Positions 9,346 through 17,376 of a stretch of DNA of 22,198 bases are shown here, one piece after another; position 1 is the stretch's first letter, and each line of letters starts with the position of its first letter. Source of the stretch: Hamiltosporidium magnivora (taxonomy: Eukaryota > Microsporidia > Dubosqiidae). Location: positions 1 to 22,198 of the forward strand of contig PITI01000101.1 in NCBI GenBank assembly GCA_004325065.1. The letters are read 5' to 3'. Both the position numbers and the translations under genes were made by a program. The notes under the pieces were generated by a model. That model searched no databases and was not told the origin of the DNA. It was given only the letters and a program-made list of their open reading frames with translations.

Positions 9346-11675
9346 TCAAAAATACCTGTGATGCCAATATAACGACCACTAAATATTTTTGGTAAAATCT
9401 TTATTTTAAACAATACTTAAATCAAAGTAAATAAAAAAAGTTTGAAGTAAAAGTAAGAAGAATAAGAACTAATTATTAAGATATTTTTGTAATACTTAAT
9501 TTGTTTTAAGATTTGAATTTTTGGCTAAGCAGCATTAAGTAGTTCCTAAAATATTTAATTTATTTACTCAAAAGTAAAATTTTAAAATTATATAATTTAC
9601 TTATAGCAAGTCAAATTAAATTATTAGCTAACTCTGCGGCGCTACAGTCTTCATAGAACTCGTGCCTTATTGTCATTTTATTAAACTATCTCTACAAAAA
9701 ATATATAAAGTGTTTAGAACATTTTGACATATATTTTTATTCTGGTGCTTACTCATTTTTCAAGAATACTTATTTTTCAAGAATTTTTTTGAACTGAATG
9801 ACTCCTAATTCGTTTTGAAGACTCAAATTTATTTTATCTGCTAAAGAAAGTATAAAAAAAATCTTTTATACAGACTTAGAGTCTATACTTCTACAAACAA
9901 AAGACAAATTAATCTGTTTTGTTTGCAGGGTATAATTTAGTAAGATTTTATTTATTAAAAAAATTATTTTTCTAATTTTTAAAATTATACTATATTGATT
10001 CAAAAGATAATTTCAGAACATTAATATATGATATTTTAATAGAATATAATTTGAAATATTGATTAAAACCTAATATAATATATGATAGAGTAATTTTTTT
10101 ATGGAGACTCATTTCGAAATGTTTAATTAGTTCAAAAAATGTATAACTCCGAATACTAGTGTTCGTTTAAGAATAGAATACTAGTGATTTGTTTATAAAT
10201 ACTATTAATCAATAGCACCATACAGAAATATTACATTAATCATTTCTCAATGGTTTTTTAAATTAAAGAATCTTTTTACATATTTTTTTTAAATATAATT
10301 TCTAGATTATAGAAAACATGACATATAAAATGATCATTTTTTATTTTTATCAATTTTTTCGTTTTTTTTTTAAAAAAGATTAATTCTAGTCATTTTTTTC
10401 TAAGAATTTTTACTGATAAACAAATAATTATAGGTTAATCTGTTCTTTTGATATTCTTATCTTTAATTTATTAATATCTTTTGTGATAATTATATGAAGT
10501 ATTCGTTTCTTCAGTGGTTTCCTTGAATTTTATATCTCATTAAATAAAAGATTATCAATAAAATTATAAGAAAATATACAACAAATGGATCAATCAATAC
10601 ATCATGAAAGAGAGAAAAATGTTTTTTTTAGAAAATAAACGTTTACGCAGAGAAATTCCAAAAAAGCCTAAGCAGAATGTCATACAAACGAATAAAAAAA
10701 TTAAAAGAAAAGACATGTAAAAATAGCTATCATTCTTAAACTTTTAAAACAACTAGAATAGAACTCTATATATAAGCAGTTTAAAAAAATACAGCCTTCA
10801 TTTTTAGAACAAAATAGCTCAAGAATGGCTAAGTACTCAGATATGTAAAGACAAAAAATATACTAAAAAAAAGATATAGAAATTATAAAATCCTACATAA
10901 CAACCTTAAGAAATTATAACATACAAATGAAGATTAGACAGATAATATACTTTGTATTCTTTCTGAATGTATAATAATTTTGTTTCAACAAACATAAAAG
11001 TTATTAATTTTGTAAATATGGAGCTTATTTAATAAAATATTTCCGAATTTTGACCTACTTACTGAACATTTCATAATAATTAGCTAATTGATATTATATT
11101 AAGTAAGTTTTAAATTTTATACACTCTGATAGAATATGCGGCCTTGGGAATTCCGATAATTCATATTTGGAATTCTCAAATATTCATTTTTTTAAAAAAT
11201 ATTTGAAGGTTTCATTTCCAAATTAACTAGTAAAGCGTATCGAGTAGATATATTGCGCTAAAGTATTACTATTAAAATCTCTGAGTTTATAATTCAATAA
11301 ATTTCAGTTCCAGTGTATCAGAAGAAAAGAGTTCTTGAATATAGTTCCCTATTAATACTGTCTTAAGCAGTAAGTGATAAAAACACTAGTAGTTTATTAA
11401 AATAATTTGTTGATGAATATCTGTACAACATTTTAAATCAATTTATATACTCCAAAAATATTATAATAGAATAATTAAGAATATTGTAAATAAACTTTTA
11501 GCTATTTATTAATTTATTTGAAATTAAAATATAATATATTTTCATCTATAAATAGATAATTTAATATATAAGATTATAATATTATAAGTTTCACAAACCT
11601 TTAAAAAAATATTTTAATGGAAAATTTTCATGCTTTTTTAATATAAAAATACAAAACGTAAGCTTGGAAACAAAC
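9346..11675. other. Intergenic with faint small frames only
   Basis: This is mostly featureless AT-rich DNA. Three items were noted. A 21-codon minus-strand frame with ATG (9611-9676; MTIRHEFYEDCSAAELANNL) lies in a short GC-richer spot. An 11-bp direct repeat, GAATACTAGTG, occurs at 10151 and 10176. Two overlapping plus-strand frames (ATG 10585 and ATG 10619, ending 10720) would join across an 8-T run into a roughly 45-residue, very basic peptide. None is strong enough to call a gene. Confidence 0.45.
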
Positions 11676-11855
11676 TTAATTTGAGTTTAAACAAAAAAAT
11701 AACAGAATATGTAAATTAATCTCGTTAAAATTCTCTAAACCTGTCATAATTTCTTGATATTTTTAAGATGTATTTAATACCCTCGCCACGGCTGTTACCC
11801 GTACATTTTTTTGTTTTTTAGATCTGCATTTTAATCCTTCCCCGACCATTTCCAT
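11676..11855 (-). pseudogene. Stop-interrupted coding relic, unrecognised
   Basis: From an ATG at 11855 the minus-strand frame runs 30 codons (MEMVGEGLKCRSKKQKNVRV and a short rest) to a TAA at 11765-11763. It then stays open in the same frame for 28 more codons to a TAA at 11678-11676. The DNA is locally GC-rich (CCTCGCCACGGCTGTTACCC at 11781). The pattern matches other decayed elements in this window. I cannot name the family. Confidence 0.35.
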
Positions 11856-11940
11856 AAAATTTTAGGCGGTTTTAATCAAATAATTTTCTTCATCTTTGTT
11901 CAAATTTTTCTAAAACTTTAACTTAATACTTTCTGTTTTT

Positions 11941-12080
11941 TGTTCCGATTCGTATCAGTACTTATTGTATTTCGTTTTTTCTTTTTTCGTGTGCATTCAT
12001 TCATACAAAGTATTTTTTTGTTCCTGTTCGTATCAGTATTTATTTTATTTCGTTTTTTCGTCTGCATTCATTCGTAAAAA
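11941..12080. repeat. Tandem duplication of a roughly 78-bp T-rich unit
   Basis: TGTTCC(G/T)(A/G)TTCGTATCAGTA recurs at 11941 and 12019, followed in both by TTATTTCGTTTTTTC-like sequence and GTGTGCATTCATTC or GTCTGCATTCATTC. The copies have diverged by substitutions and a short deletion. A 67-codon open frame across it is a by-product of the repeat. Confidence 0.75.
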
Positions 12081-12597
12081 ACTTTTGACTTTTCCCAAAA
12101 AACCTTTTGTTCCTTATGGTATATCAGCTCATATAATTTGTATGCAACTTTCTAATTCTTTTAATTGAATCTTTTAATATCATCAAGGATAGAATTCTAT
12201 GATATTATAAGTAAAAGTTTTTTTATTGAATTATTGTAGAAGATATATATAAATAAACACATAAAAAGTTTCAAAAAATTATTCTAATGTATTTTTTATG
12301 TATTAGCAATGCTTTAGAAATAAAAGCTATAATAATAGGTTTAACTTAAACCTTACTTTAAGAAAAATTAAAAAAATAAACTTTTAAAGCTATTCTTACA
12401 CAGAATACACAATCTAGAAAGGTTTTTATTACAATTTTAAGGCAAATATTGTTTTGAATCAATTAAACATTTTGAGGTTATATATGTTATAATACTATCA
12501 CTATTATCGGTTATATAAGGTTTATTAACAAATCAGAAGAATCATGTTCTTATCAGAAGTTATGTTATAGGTGTCTTACTTTTTTCAAACCAATTAA
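12081..12597. other. Intergenic, AT-rich
   Basis: The one distinct feature is a perfect 17-base palindrome, AGGTTTAACTTAAACCT, at 12337-12353. Its context does not suggest a terminator or operator role. No gene was seen. Confidence 0.5.
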
Positions 12598-12726
12598 TCA
12601 TTGATAGTGGATCGCATTGAGACATTAATCGATTATATGAACGAAAGAAATTTCGAGTATATATGGCGAACAGATTACGATGGTAGAGAGAGTGTAACCA
12701 TATTAAATTCTATCTGTTTGGGTTGA
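12598..12726 (+). pseudogene. Coding relic running into repeat copy 3
   Basis: After a TAA at 12595 the plus frame is open for 42 codons to a TGA at 12724. It is coding-like (VDRIETLIDYMNERNFEY, then IWRTDYDGRESVTILNSICL) and stays open for another 22 codons beyond the TGA. Its 3' part overlaps sequence homologous to the LTR-like repeat. If that repeat is an LTR, this could be the last piece of the element's polyprotein running into the 3' LTR. No integrase or reverse-transcriptase motif is visible, so the identity is open. Confidence 0.35.
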
Positions 12727-12850
12727 GTGGATAGAATTGGTGTGATAATCATTGTTAATATTTTTGGAGAAATAAAAATCAAGATGAATCTGTAGGCCAA
12801 TCAAGTATAATTTCGGGTTCTAACAGATTAGAAGAGGTATGCATATGTAA
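12680..12850 (+). mobile_element. LTR-like dispersed repeat, copy 3 (partial)
   Basis: Reading forward, this aligns almost without gaps to the reverse complement of about 470-560. Shared blocks in order are GAGAGAG, CT-TCTG-TTGG, GAGTG, TGGTGTGA, ATCATTGTT and ATTTTT. Beyond 12790 the match weakens but appears to continue to about 12850. It has the same orientation as copy 2 and covers only the 5' part of the unit as read on this strand. Homology is seen by eye; the exact ends are uncertain. Confidence 0.55.
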
Positions 12851-13192
12851 GTAAGTATAAACTACGATATTATTCAAATTAAAAAACCGATATATTAATG
12901 ATTTATTAAATATATAGTATAATATTTATAAGTAAATCGATGGAAAAGGATTAGAAGCATAAAAATTTAATAAATACAAGTATGATTCATACATTTATGG
13001 AATATTTCTTTTTTTTAATATAAAATTTAAACATATTTTTTCAATTAATATTAAATAAATAATCAAGTTTTTAGTTTAAATATAATAATGTAAACATATT
13101 CTCGATTATTTCACAAATTTTGTTTTAATATATAATTCTTAAGACTATAAATATGATTGTAAATATTTTTTTGTTAAATTATAAATATTATT
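12851..13192. other. Intergenic, AT-rich 3' flank of the RasGEF gene
   Basis: Long A/T runs and no structure beyond them. It contains the presumed 3' end of the minus-strand RasGEF transcript. Confidence 0.5.
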
Positions 13193-14134
13193 CTATATAA
13201 ATAAGAAATATGAGCCTTCGTATTTTTTAGAACAAATTTTCTTTCTCTTTGCACTGTAAAATCGACTTACGAACATTTTATTCAAAATAAAATGTTCAGT
13301 TTTTTTATTGATTTTTTTTACGAATTTTTGATTCTGAACTATAATTAGAAATTCAATCAATTTGCAAAATCTTTTAGAAGCAATCAAACTATTTTTATTT
13401 CTATTTGAATCTTCTATATCTTTAAGTATAATTTCTAAAGGTGGGATAAAGAAAGACTTTTTTTGAAAACAAATATCCAATAATTGTCTGATTTGAAAAT
13501 ATGTTTTACATTTATCAAATACTTTGGAAACCGAGTCTAATTCTTTAAAATTTAGTTTATGTGTTCGTATACCGTTGAGGATGGAATTTAAAGAGTTGTA
13601 ATTTTCCAAAAGAAGTAATTTTTTTGAAATTTTCAAGAATTTGTAAATTGAGTTTCTATTTTTAGAAATTTCATAGGAAATATAATTTTTCAAACAATTG
13701 TTTTTAGATTTGAGTTGTGACAGTGTGGGACACTTACTTTCAGACTCTTTACTTCCGTCATAGAACAATAGCTCAGATGGTTGTATGGATTTTACCATTT
13801 CAAAATCAATAATTGTCAATATTTTTGCTAAAGAATTTGATTTGAAATCCATTATTGTTCGCTGACATATTTTTTCCATTTTTAATTTCCATTTAGATTC
13901 ATTGACACCTTTTTTCAAAATAATTTGATACCTCGATAACGGTAATATATCAGTAGACCATAAAAATGTTATTTTCCTTGCTTCTTCATCCATTTTTTTA
14001 TCATTTTCTTCTTCATTTACATCCACTTTTATATTTTTACATTCTTCAAATGTCTTATACGGTACGATAGTTGTCTCGCCGTATTTACAATATACAGAGA
14101 TATATTTCATAAAATTATCTACTTTTTCATTCAT
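13193..14134 (-). CDS. RasGEF (Cdc25-like) guanine nucleotide exchange factor
   Basis: The 313-residue protein carries a recognisable RasGEF catalytic domain at about residues 98-292. SLAKILTIIDFEMVKSIQPSELL (101-123) matches the domain's opening (A..LT..E...F..I.P.ELL). IYKFLKISKKLLLLENYNSL (163-182) matches the F(I/V)..A..C..L.N(F/Y)(N/H)S core signature, and IPPLEIILKDIED (230-242) matches the P(F/Y)LG.YL.D(L/I)..I.(E/D) segment. Such proteins load Ras-family GTPases with GTP at membranes. Residues 1-97 are acidic around 38-52 and may contain a reduced REM (RasGEF-N) region; no SH3 or other partner domain is seen. The C-terminus ends in a basic stretch (RKKICSKK). At 313 residues it is close to a bare catalytic module. 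Its start lies 468 bp from that of the divergent secreted-protein gene. A Ras-like substrate is not in this window. Confidence 0.8.
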   Translation of the reverse strand: MNEKVDNFMKYISVYCKYGETTIVPYKTFEECKNIKVDVNEEENDKKMDEEARKITFLWSTDILPLSRYQIILKKGVNESKWKLKMEKICQRTIMDFKSNSLAKILTIIDFEMVKSIQPSELLFYDGSKESESKCPTLSQLKSKNNCLKNYISYEISKNRNSIYKFLKISKKLLLLENYNSLNSILNGIRTHKLNFKELDSVSKVFDKCKTYFQIRQLLDICFQKKSFFIPPLEIILKDIEDSNRNKNSLIASKRFCKLIEFLIIVQNQKFVKKINKKTEHFILNKMFVSRFYSAKRKKICSKKYEGSYFLFI

Positions 14135-14602
14135 TAAGACTTTAATCTTCTGTCTTTTCTCTTACTTTAAATATTTATGAAAAATCCAATAAAAAATACG
14201 AATGTGAAACATTTCTATATAAAGATGTCAATCTAAACAATTTTTGAAAATCAATAATTGGTTATCCACTATTTTTTTATTAATCATTTTTTATCTTTTT
14301 ACACTCATTGGTATTTTTACTGATCAAAAATACTGCAAAAATTGTGATAAGAAAAAAAGAAGAAATTTCAAATATATTTTTAATTTAATTAATAAATTTA
14401 TACAACGAATGTATTGAAGTTAAAGATAAAATACAAATTCATATTCTTATAGTTCATCCTGTTTGAATATGAGTTATAAATGTATTTTCATATGTTACTA
14501 AGAAACTTTAAAATTGATTTTAAAATATTCTATCAAATGAACTATTTTTTTTAACGGACAAAAAATAAGGTGAATATATTTTTTTAAAATTGACCCTAAT
14601 CA
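14135..14602. other. Divergent intergenic region between RasGEF and secreted-protein genes
   Basis: Both promoters must lie in these 468 AT-rich bases. Apart from a CCC triplet before the rightward start, no clear promoter motif was seen. Confidence 0.5.
14594..14596 (+). promoter_or_regulatory. CCC motif six bases before the start codon
   Basis: TGACCCTAATCAATG places CCC just upstream of the ATG at 14603, as described for microsporidian starts. It favours the first Met, although the Met at 14615 gives a cleaner signal peptide. Confidence 0.35.
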
Positions 14603-15103
14603 ATGTTAAACCGAATGAAATATATATTATATGTGTTATTGCCAAATATAACTAGTACAGGGATTTCAAGTGAGCTCAAAGCCTATAAAAGAACCTGTGA
14701 ACAAATCAAGAGACAACAACAAAACAATGAAAGATCTCAAAATTATATTATTTCTTATTCTAAACAAGGAGAAACGGTAAATTTTGGACCAAATAACAAG
14801 AGGAACAAATCAAGATCTTATAAAAAAGTAAGGCATGATAAAAATGATAATGCAAGTACTGAATCTGAACAAGAAGGAAACAAAAAAGAAAGAAAGAGAA
14901 ACAGAAAACTGCGTAAGAAGGAAGATTCAAAATCCAAAAACGATCCATTAAATAAATATTTGACAAGTAGCAGAATATTGAAGGATGATCCCACTTTCGA
15001 TACTATTCCCAAAGATGAAAAGATGGATGGATCAGGGCAGTCTTCGCATTCTTGTGTTACAAGCGAAGATTATTTTGCTGATACATCTGATTTTTGTGAT
15101 TAA
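14603..15103 (+). CDS. Small secreted basic protein with an NLS-like cluster, unknown function
   Basis: The 166-residue product has an N-terminal hydrophobic signal-like segment (about residues 5-20, MKYILYVLLPNITS). The Met at residue 5 (14615) is an alternative start that gives a standard signal peptide. The rest is hydrophilic and probably disordered: a Gln/Arg/Asn-rich part (25-50), a very basic run (residues 94-106, KKERKRNRKLRKK) and an acidic Ser/Asp-rich tail ending DTSDFCD. No known domain is visible. The basic run resembles a bipartite nuclear localisation signal. A secreted protein with such a signal could be aimed at a host nucleus, but that is inference. It diverges from the RasGEF gene and converges on the thioredoxin reductase gene, 291 bp away. 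Minus-strand open frames inside it are shadows. Confidence 0.65.
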   Translation: MLNRMKYILYVLLPNITSTGISSELKAYKRTCEQIKRQQQNNERSQNYIISYSKQGETVNFGPNNKRNKSRSYKKVRHDKNDNASTESEQEGNKKERKRNRKLRKKEDSKSKNDPLNKYLTSSRILKDDPTFDTIPKDEKMDGSGQSSHSCVTSEDYFADTSDFCD

Positions 15104-15394
15104 AAAATTAATAATCAGTTTAAAATAAATTTTCCAGGAATTTTGTTCTCTTGTTTTAAAGAAGTTGTTTTTCATTCATTTTTTTAAAAAATTAAATAAT
15201 TTTCTAAAAATGTAATTCTGAAGTATTCTAAGATCAAATTTTAAAATTCTTATTTTCTTAAGACAATTATTTAAATACAAAAGCTCGAAACATTTCCTTA
15301 ATTTAGCTTAAAAAAATTCTAAGATTAAAGTTACATATCTTTTATAAATTTTCAATTTGATAATTTTGTATAAAAAAAATAATAAAACGATTTT

Positions 15395-16363
15395 TTATTT
15401 ACTTTTCTTAAAAAGAAATTTGACAGCACTCAATCCTGCTATACATCCAGAAGCGGCAGCGGTTATAGCTTGCTTGTATTTCTTGTCTTGAACATCTCCT
15501 GCCGCTAGTAAACCTTCGATAGATGTATGCATATATTCATCTGCAACTAAATATCCATCCTTGTCACATTTTACTTCTTCCTTATTTATAAAAAATGTAT
15601 TTGGATCGTGTCCGATTCCAAAAAACAAACCTTCTACTTCCAATCGAAGAATTTCATTGGTTTTGACATTTTTTAAAATTAAAAACTCCAAAAATTCGTT
15701 TCCACCAGCAGATTCTAAAACATAATTTTTTAAAATTTCAACTTTCGGATTATTTTCAATTTTCTGCAACAAATCTTTTCGAGCTCTAAAATTTTCACTT
15801 CGATGTATTAAATACACTTTACTGCCAATATTTGATAAATATCCAGCTTCTTCCATCGCAGAATCACCTCCCCCAATGACAGCTATATTCCTGTTTCTAT
15901 AAGCCCATCCGTCACAAACAGCACATGAACTTACACCCTTCTGCCAATACTCATCATCATTGGTACCAGGAACAAATAATCTCCTAGCCTGTGCCCCTGT
16001 AGCCACAATAACACATTCGCTGTACCATACTTTACTCCCACATTTTATTACAAACCACCCCTCTTCTTTACCCAATTCAGTCACCGTCTCACTCACTATT
16101 TCTATTTTTCCACTTTTCATTACCTGTCTCTGCATCCCCATAACCAATTCATTTCCCATTATCTTATCAGGAAACCCAGGATAGTTATCCACAGCTGTAG
16201 TAGTAGTTAACTGACCCCCAGGTCCATTGTTACCTATAACTTTACCTTCAAATAGTAAAGGACAGTACTCCTGTGTATAAAGACATGCACTATATGCAGC
16301 AGGACCAGATCCTATAACACACAATTTATATATTTTCTTATCATCTGTCTTATTATCAATCAT
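15395..16363 (-). CDS. TRR1: Thioredoxin reductase (NADPH)
   Basis: This 322-residue flavoenzyme transfers electrons from NADPH through FAD to thioredoxin in the cytosol. All expected parts are present and full length for the low-molecular-weight (bacterial/fungal) class. They are the FAD-binding GSGPAAYSA at 18-26, GPGGQLTTTT with DNYPGFP at 47-65, the redox-active CAVCD at 147-151, the NADPH-binding GGGDSAMEEA at 164-173 with HRSENFRA at 187-194, and the second FAD motif GLLAAGDVQD at 284-293 followed by the QAITAAASGCIAG dimer and active-site segment. There is no selenocysteine-type C-terminal extension, so this is not the animal-host type. No intron or frameshift is needed. Upstream ATTTTTATTT-like A/T runs show no clear promoter. 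The plus-strand frame 15960-16184 is a shadow. Confidence 0.97.
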   Translation of the reverse strand: MIDNKTDDKKIYKLCVIGSGPAAYSACLYTQEYCPLLFEGKVIGNNGPGGQLTTTTAVDNYPGFPDKIMGNELVMGMQRQVMKSGKIEIVSETVTELGKEEGWFVIKCGSKVWYSECVIVATGAQARRLFVPGTNDDEYWQKGVSSCAVCDGWAYRNRNIAVIGGGDSAMEEAGYLSNIGSKVYLIHRSENFRARKDLLQKIENNPKVEILKNYVLESAGGNEFLEFLILKNVKTNEILRLEVEGLFFGIGHDPNTFFINKEEVKCDKDGYLVADEYMHTSIEGLLAAGDVQDKKYKQAITAAASGCIAGLSAVKFLFKKSK

Positions 16364-16712
16364 ATCTTCTAACGGTTTTTATTTCGTTTTTTTTTTTTAT
16401 AAATCAAATTACAAAAAAATTTTATTTATAAATCTTTCACAATTCTGTAAAATTCTGTAAAATAAATTATTTTTTTTATTTCACTTAAAAAAAGTTTTAT
16501 ACAAACTATTAAAAAATATATTCAAATTATTAGAAAATCTATTTTAATTATTGTTTACAAAGAAATAAAATTATTTATTTCTTTTCAGCAAACTAAAAAA
16601 TAGTTCAAGAATTTTTTAGAATTATAATTTATAAATATTTTTATGGCGTTTAATGAAATAAAAGTTTCTTTTAAAAAAATTTATTTAAATTATTTTTAAA
16701 TAATCTTTTTAT
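16364..16712. other. Intergenic, AT-rich 5' flank of the thioredoxin reductase gene
   Basis: It holds homopolymer runs and a short direct repeat, AATTCTGTAAA, at 16440-16465. No gene was seen. It ends where homology to repeat copy 1 begins. Confidence 0.5.
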
Positions 16713-17265
16713 GCATAAATAGTTAAGAGAGAATAACCAAATAAAAAAATTATCTTCTTTAGACTAGTTATGTGGAATTTTTGTGAGAATAAGTATCCGA
16801 TTTTTAGTGGTATGAAAATAAACTATATTTTAAATTTATGAATATGAATATTTTCAAAGAAAAGTTTGTCTACTGAGTGTAGAGAATTTTTCTAAAAAAA
16901 AGGTGTAACTTCATATTTAACTGAATTGTACAACACAGCAAATTTTATAGGTAATTAAACTGTAAAACTATGAAAACTTAAGCTTTCTCACTCGGTTTAT
17001 AAAATAAGAAAAATTTTACGCTTTAAAAGCCATAGAATGCAAAGATGCAGGCTATACCGTTTGAAGGCATAAAAAAGTTTATGCACTGCCGTATAAGCCA
17101 CCTAAATATAACTAACTGTTTGTTTATTGGGTTCAGAAAGAGTAGAGTAATAAAATGCTGTTTATCTCGGGTTGAAAAGGCGAGTTTTGACTTGCAATCA
17201 CACTTAAAGAAATAGAAATTAACTTACAGTGGACAAATTCCCATAGTCATTATTTAGGTTCTACA
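16713..17265 (+). mobile_element. LTR-like dispersed repeat, copy 2 (AT-decayed, inverted relative to copy 1)
   Basis: The reverse complement aligns with 1-569 along its whole length. The strongest blocks are 17249-17265 (17 identical bases), 17122-17140 (19 identical), the tract around 16995 (AGTGAGAAAGC against AGTGAGCACGG) and 16805-16812 (ACTAAAAAT when complemented). Most differences replace G or C of copy 1 with A or T, as expected for an old, unselected copy under AT mutation pressure. Read forward it starts TGCAT and ends CTACA. No matching 5-bp target duplications flank it (TTTAT left, TCCCT right). That is compatible with the sequence continuing into an internal region on the right. 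Confidence 0.65.
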
Positions 17266-17376
17266 TCCCTTTTAAATCAAAATATTTTGACTTTATGTAT
17301 GGTAGAGTATTTAGATCGAGTACGAGGAACCGAACCACTTAAATATGTTAAACCAAGAACTACGTTTATGTCATGA
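17191..17376 (+). pseudogene. Coding-like frame crossing the right end of repeat copy 2
   Basis: A 61-codon plus-strand frame is open from after the TGA at 17188 to a TGA at 17374. An ATG at 17299 would give a 25-residue product (MVEYLDRVRGTEPLKYVKPR and five more). The composition is non-random, with Arg, Glu, Gly and Pro against an AT-rich background. It begins 34 bases after the CTACA end of the repeat. If the repeat is an LTR, this is where the first open frame of the element would begin. No gag motif is present in so short a piece. Confidence 0.3.

Noticed and set aside
11965..12168. 67-codon plus-strand open frame
   Set aside because: It is generated by the T-rich tandem duplication at 11941-12080.
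12485..12825. Self-contained 341-bp LTR with TGTTA...TAACA ends
   Set aside because: Alignment with copy 1 runs through the supposed TAACA end, so that end is internal to the repeat, and no target duplication was found.
14760..15012. Two minus-strand open frames
   Set aside because: Both are shadows of the 14603-15103 gene, reading its Lys/Arg-rich codons as Phe/Leu/Ser.
15960..16184. 74-codon plus-strand open frame
   Set aside because: It lies antisense inside the thioredoxin reductase gene, which is complete and unambiguous.
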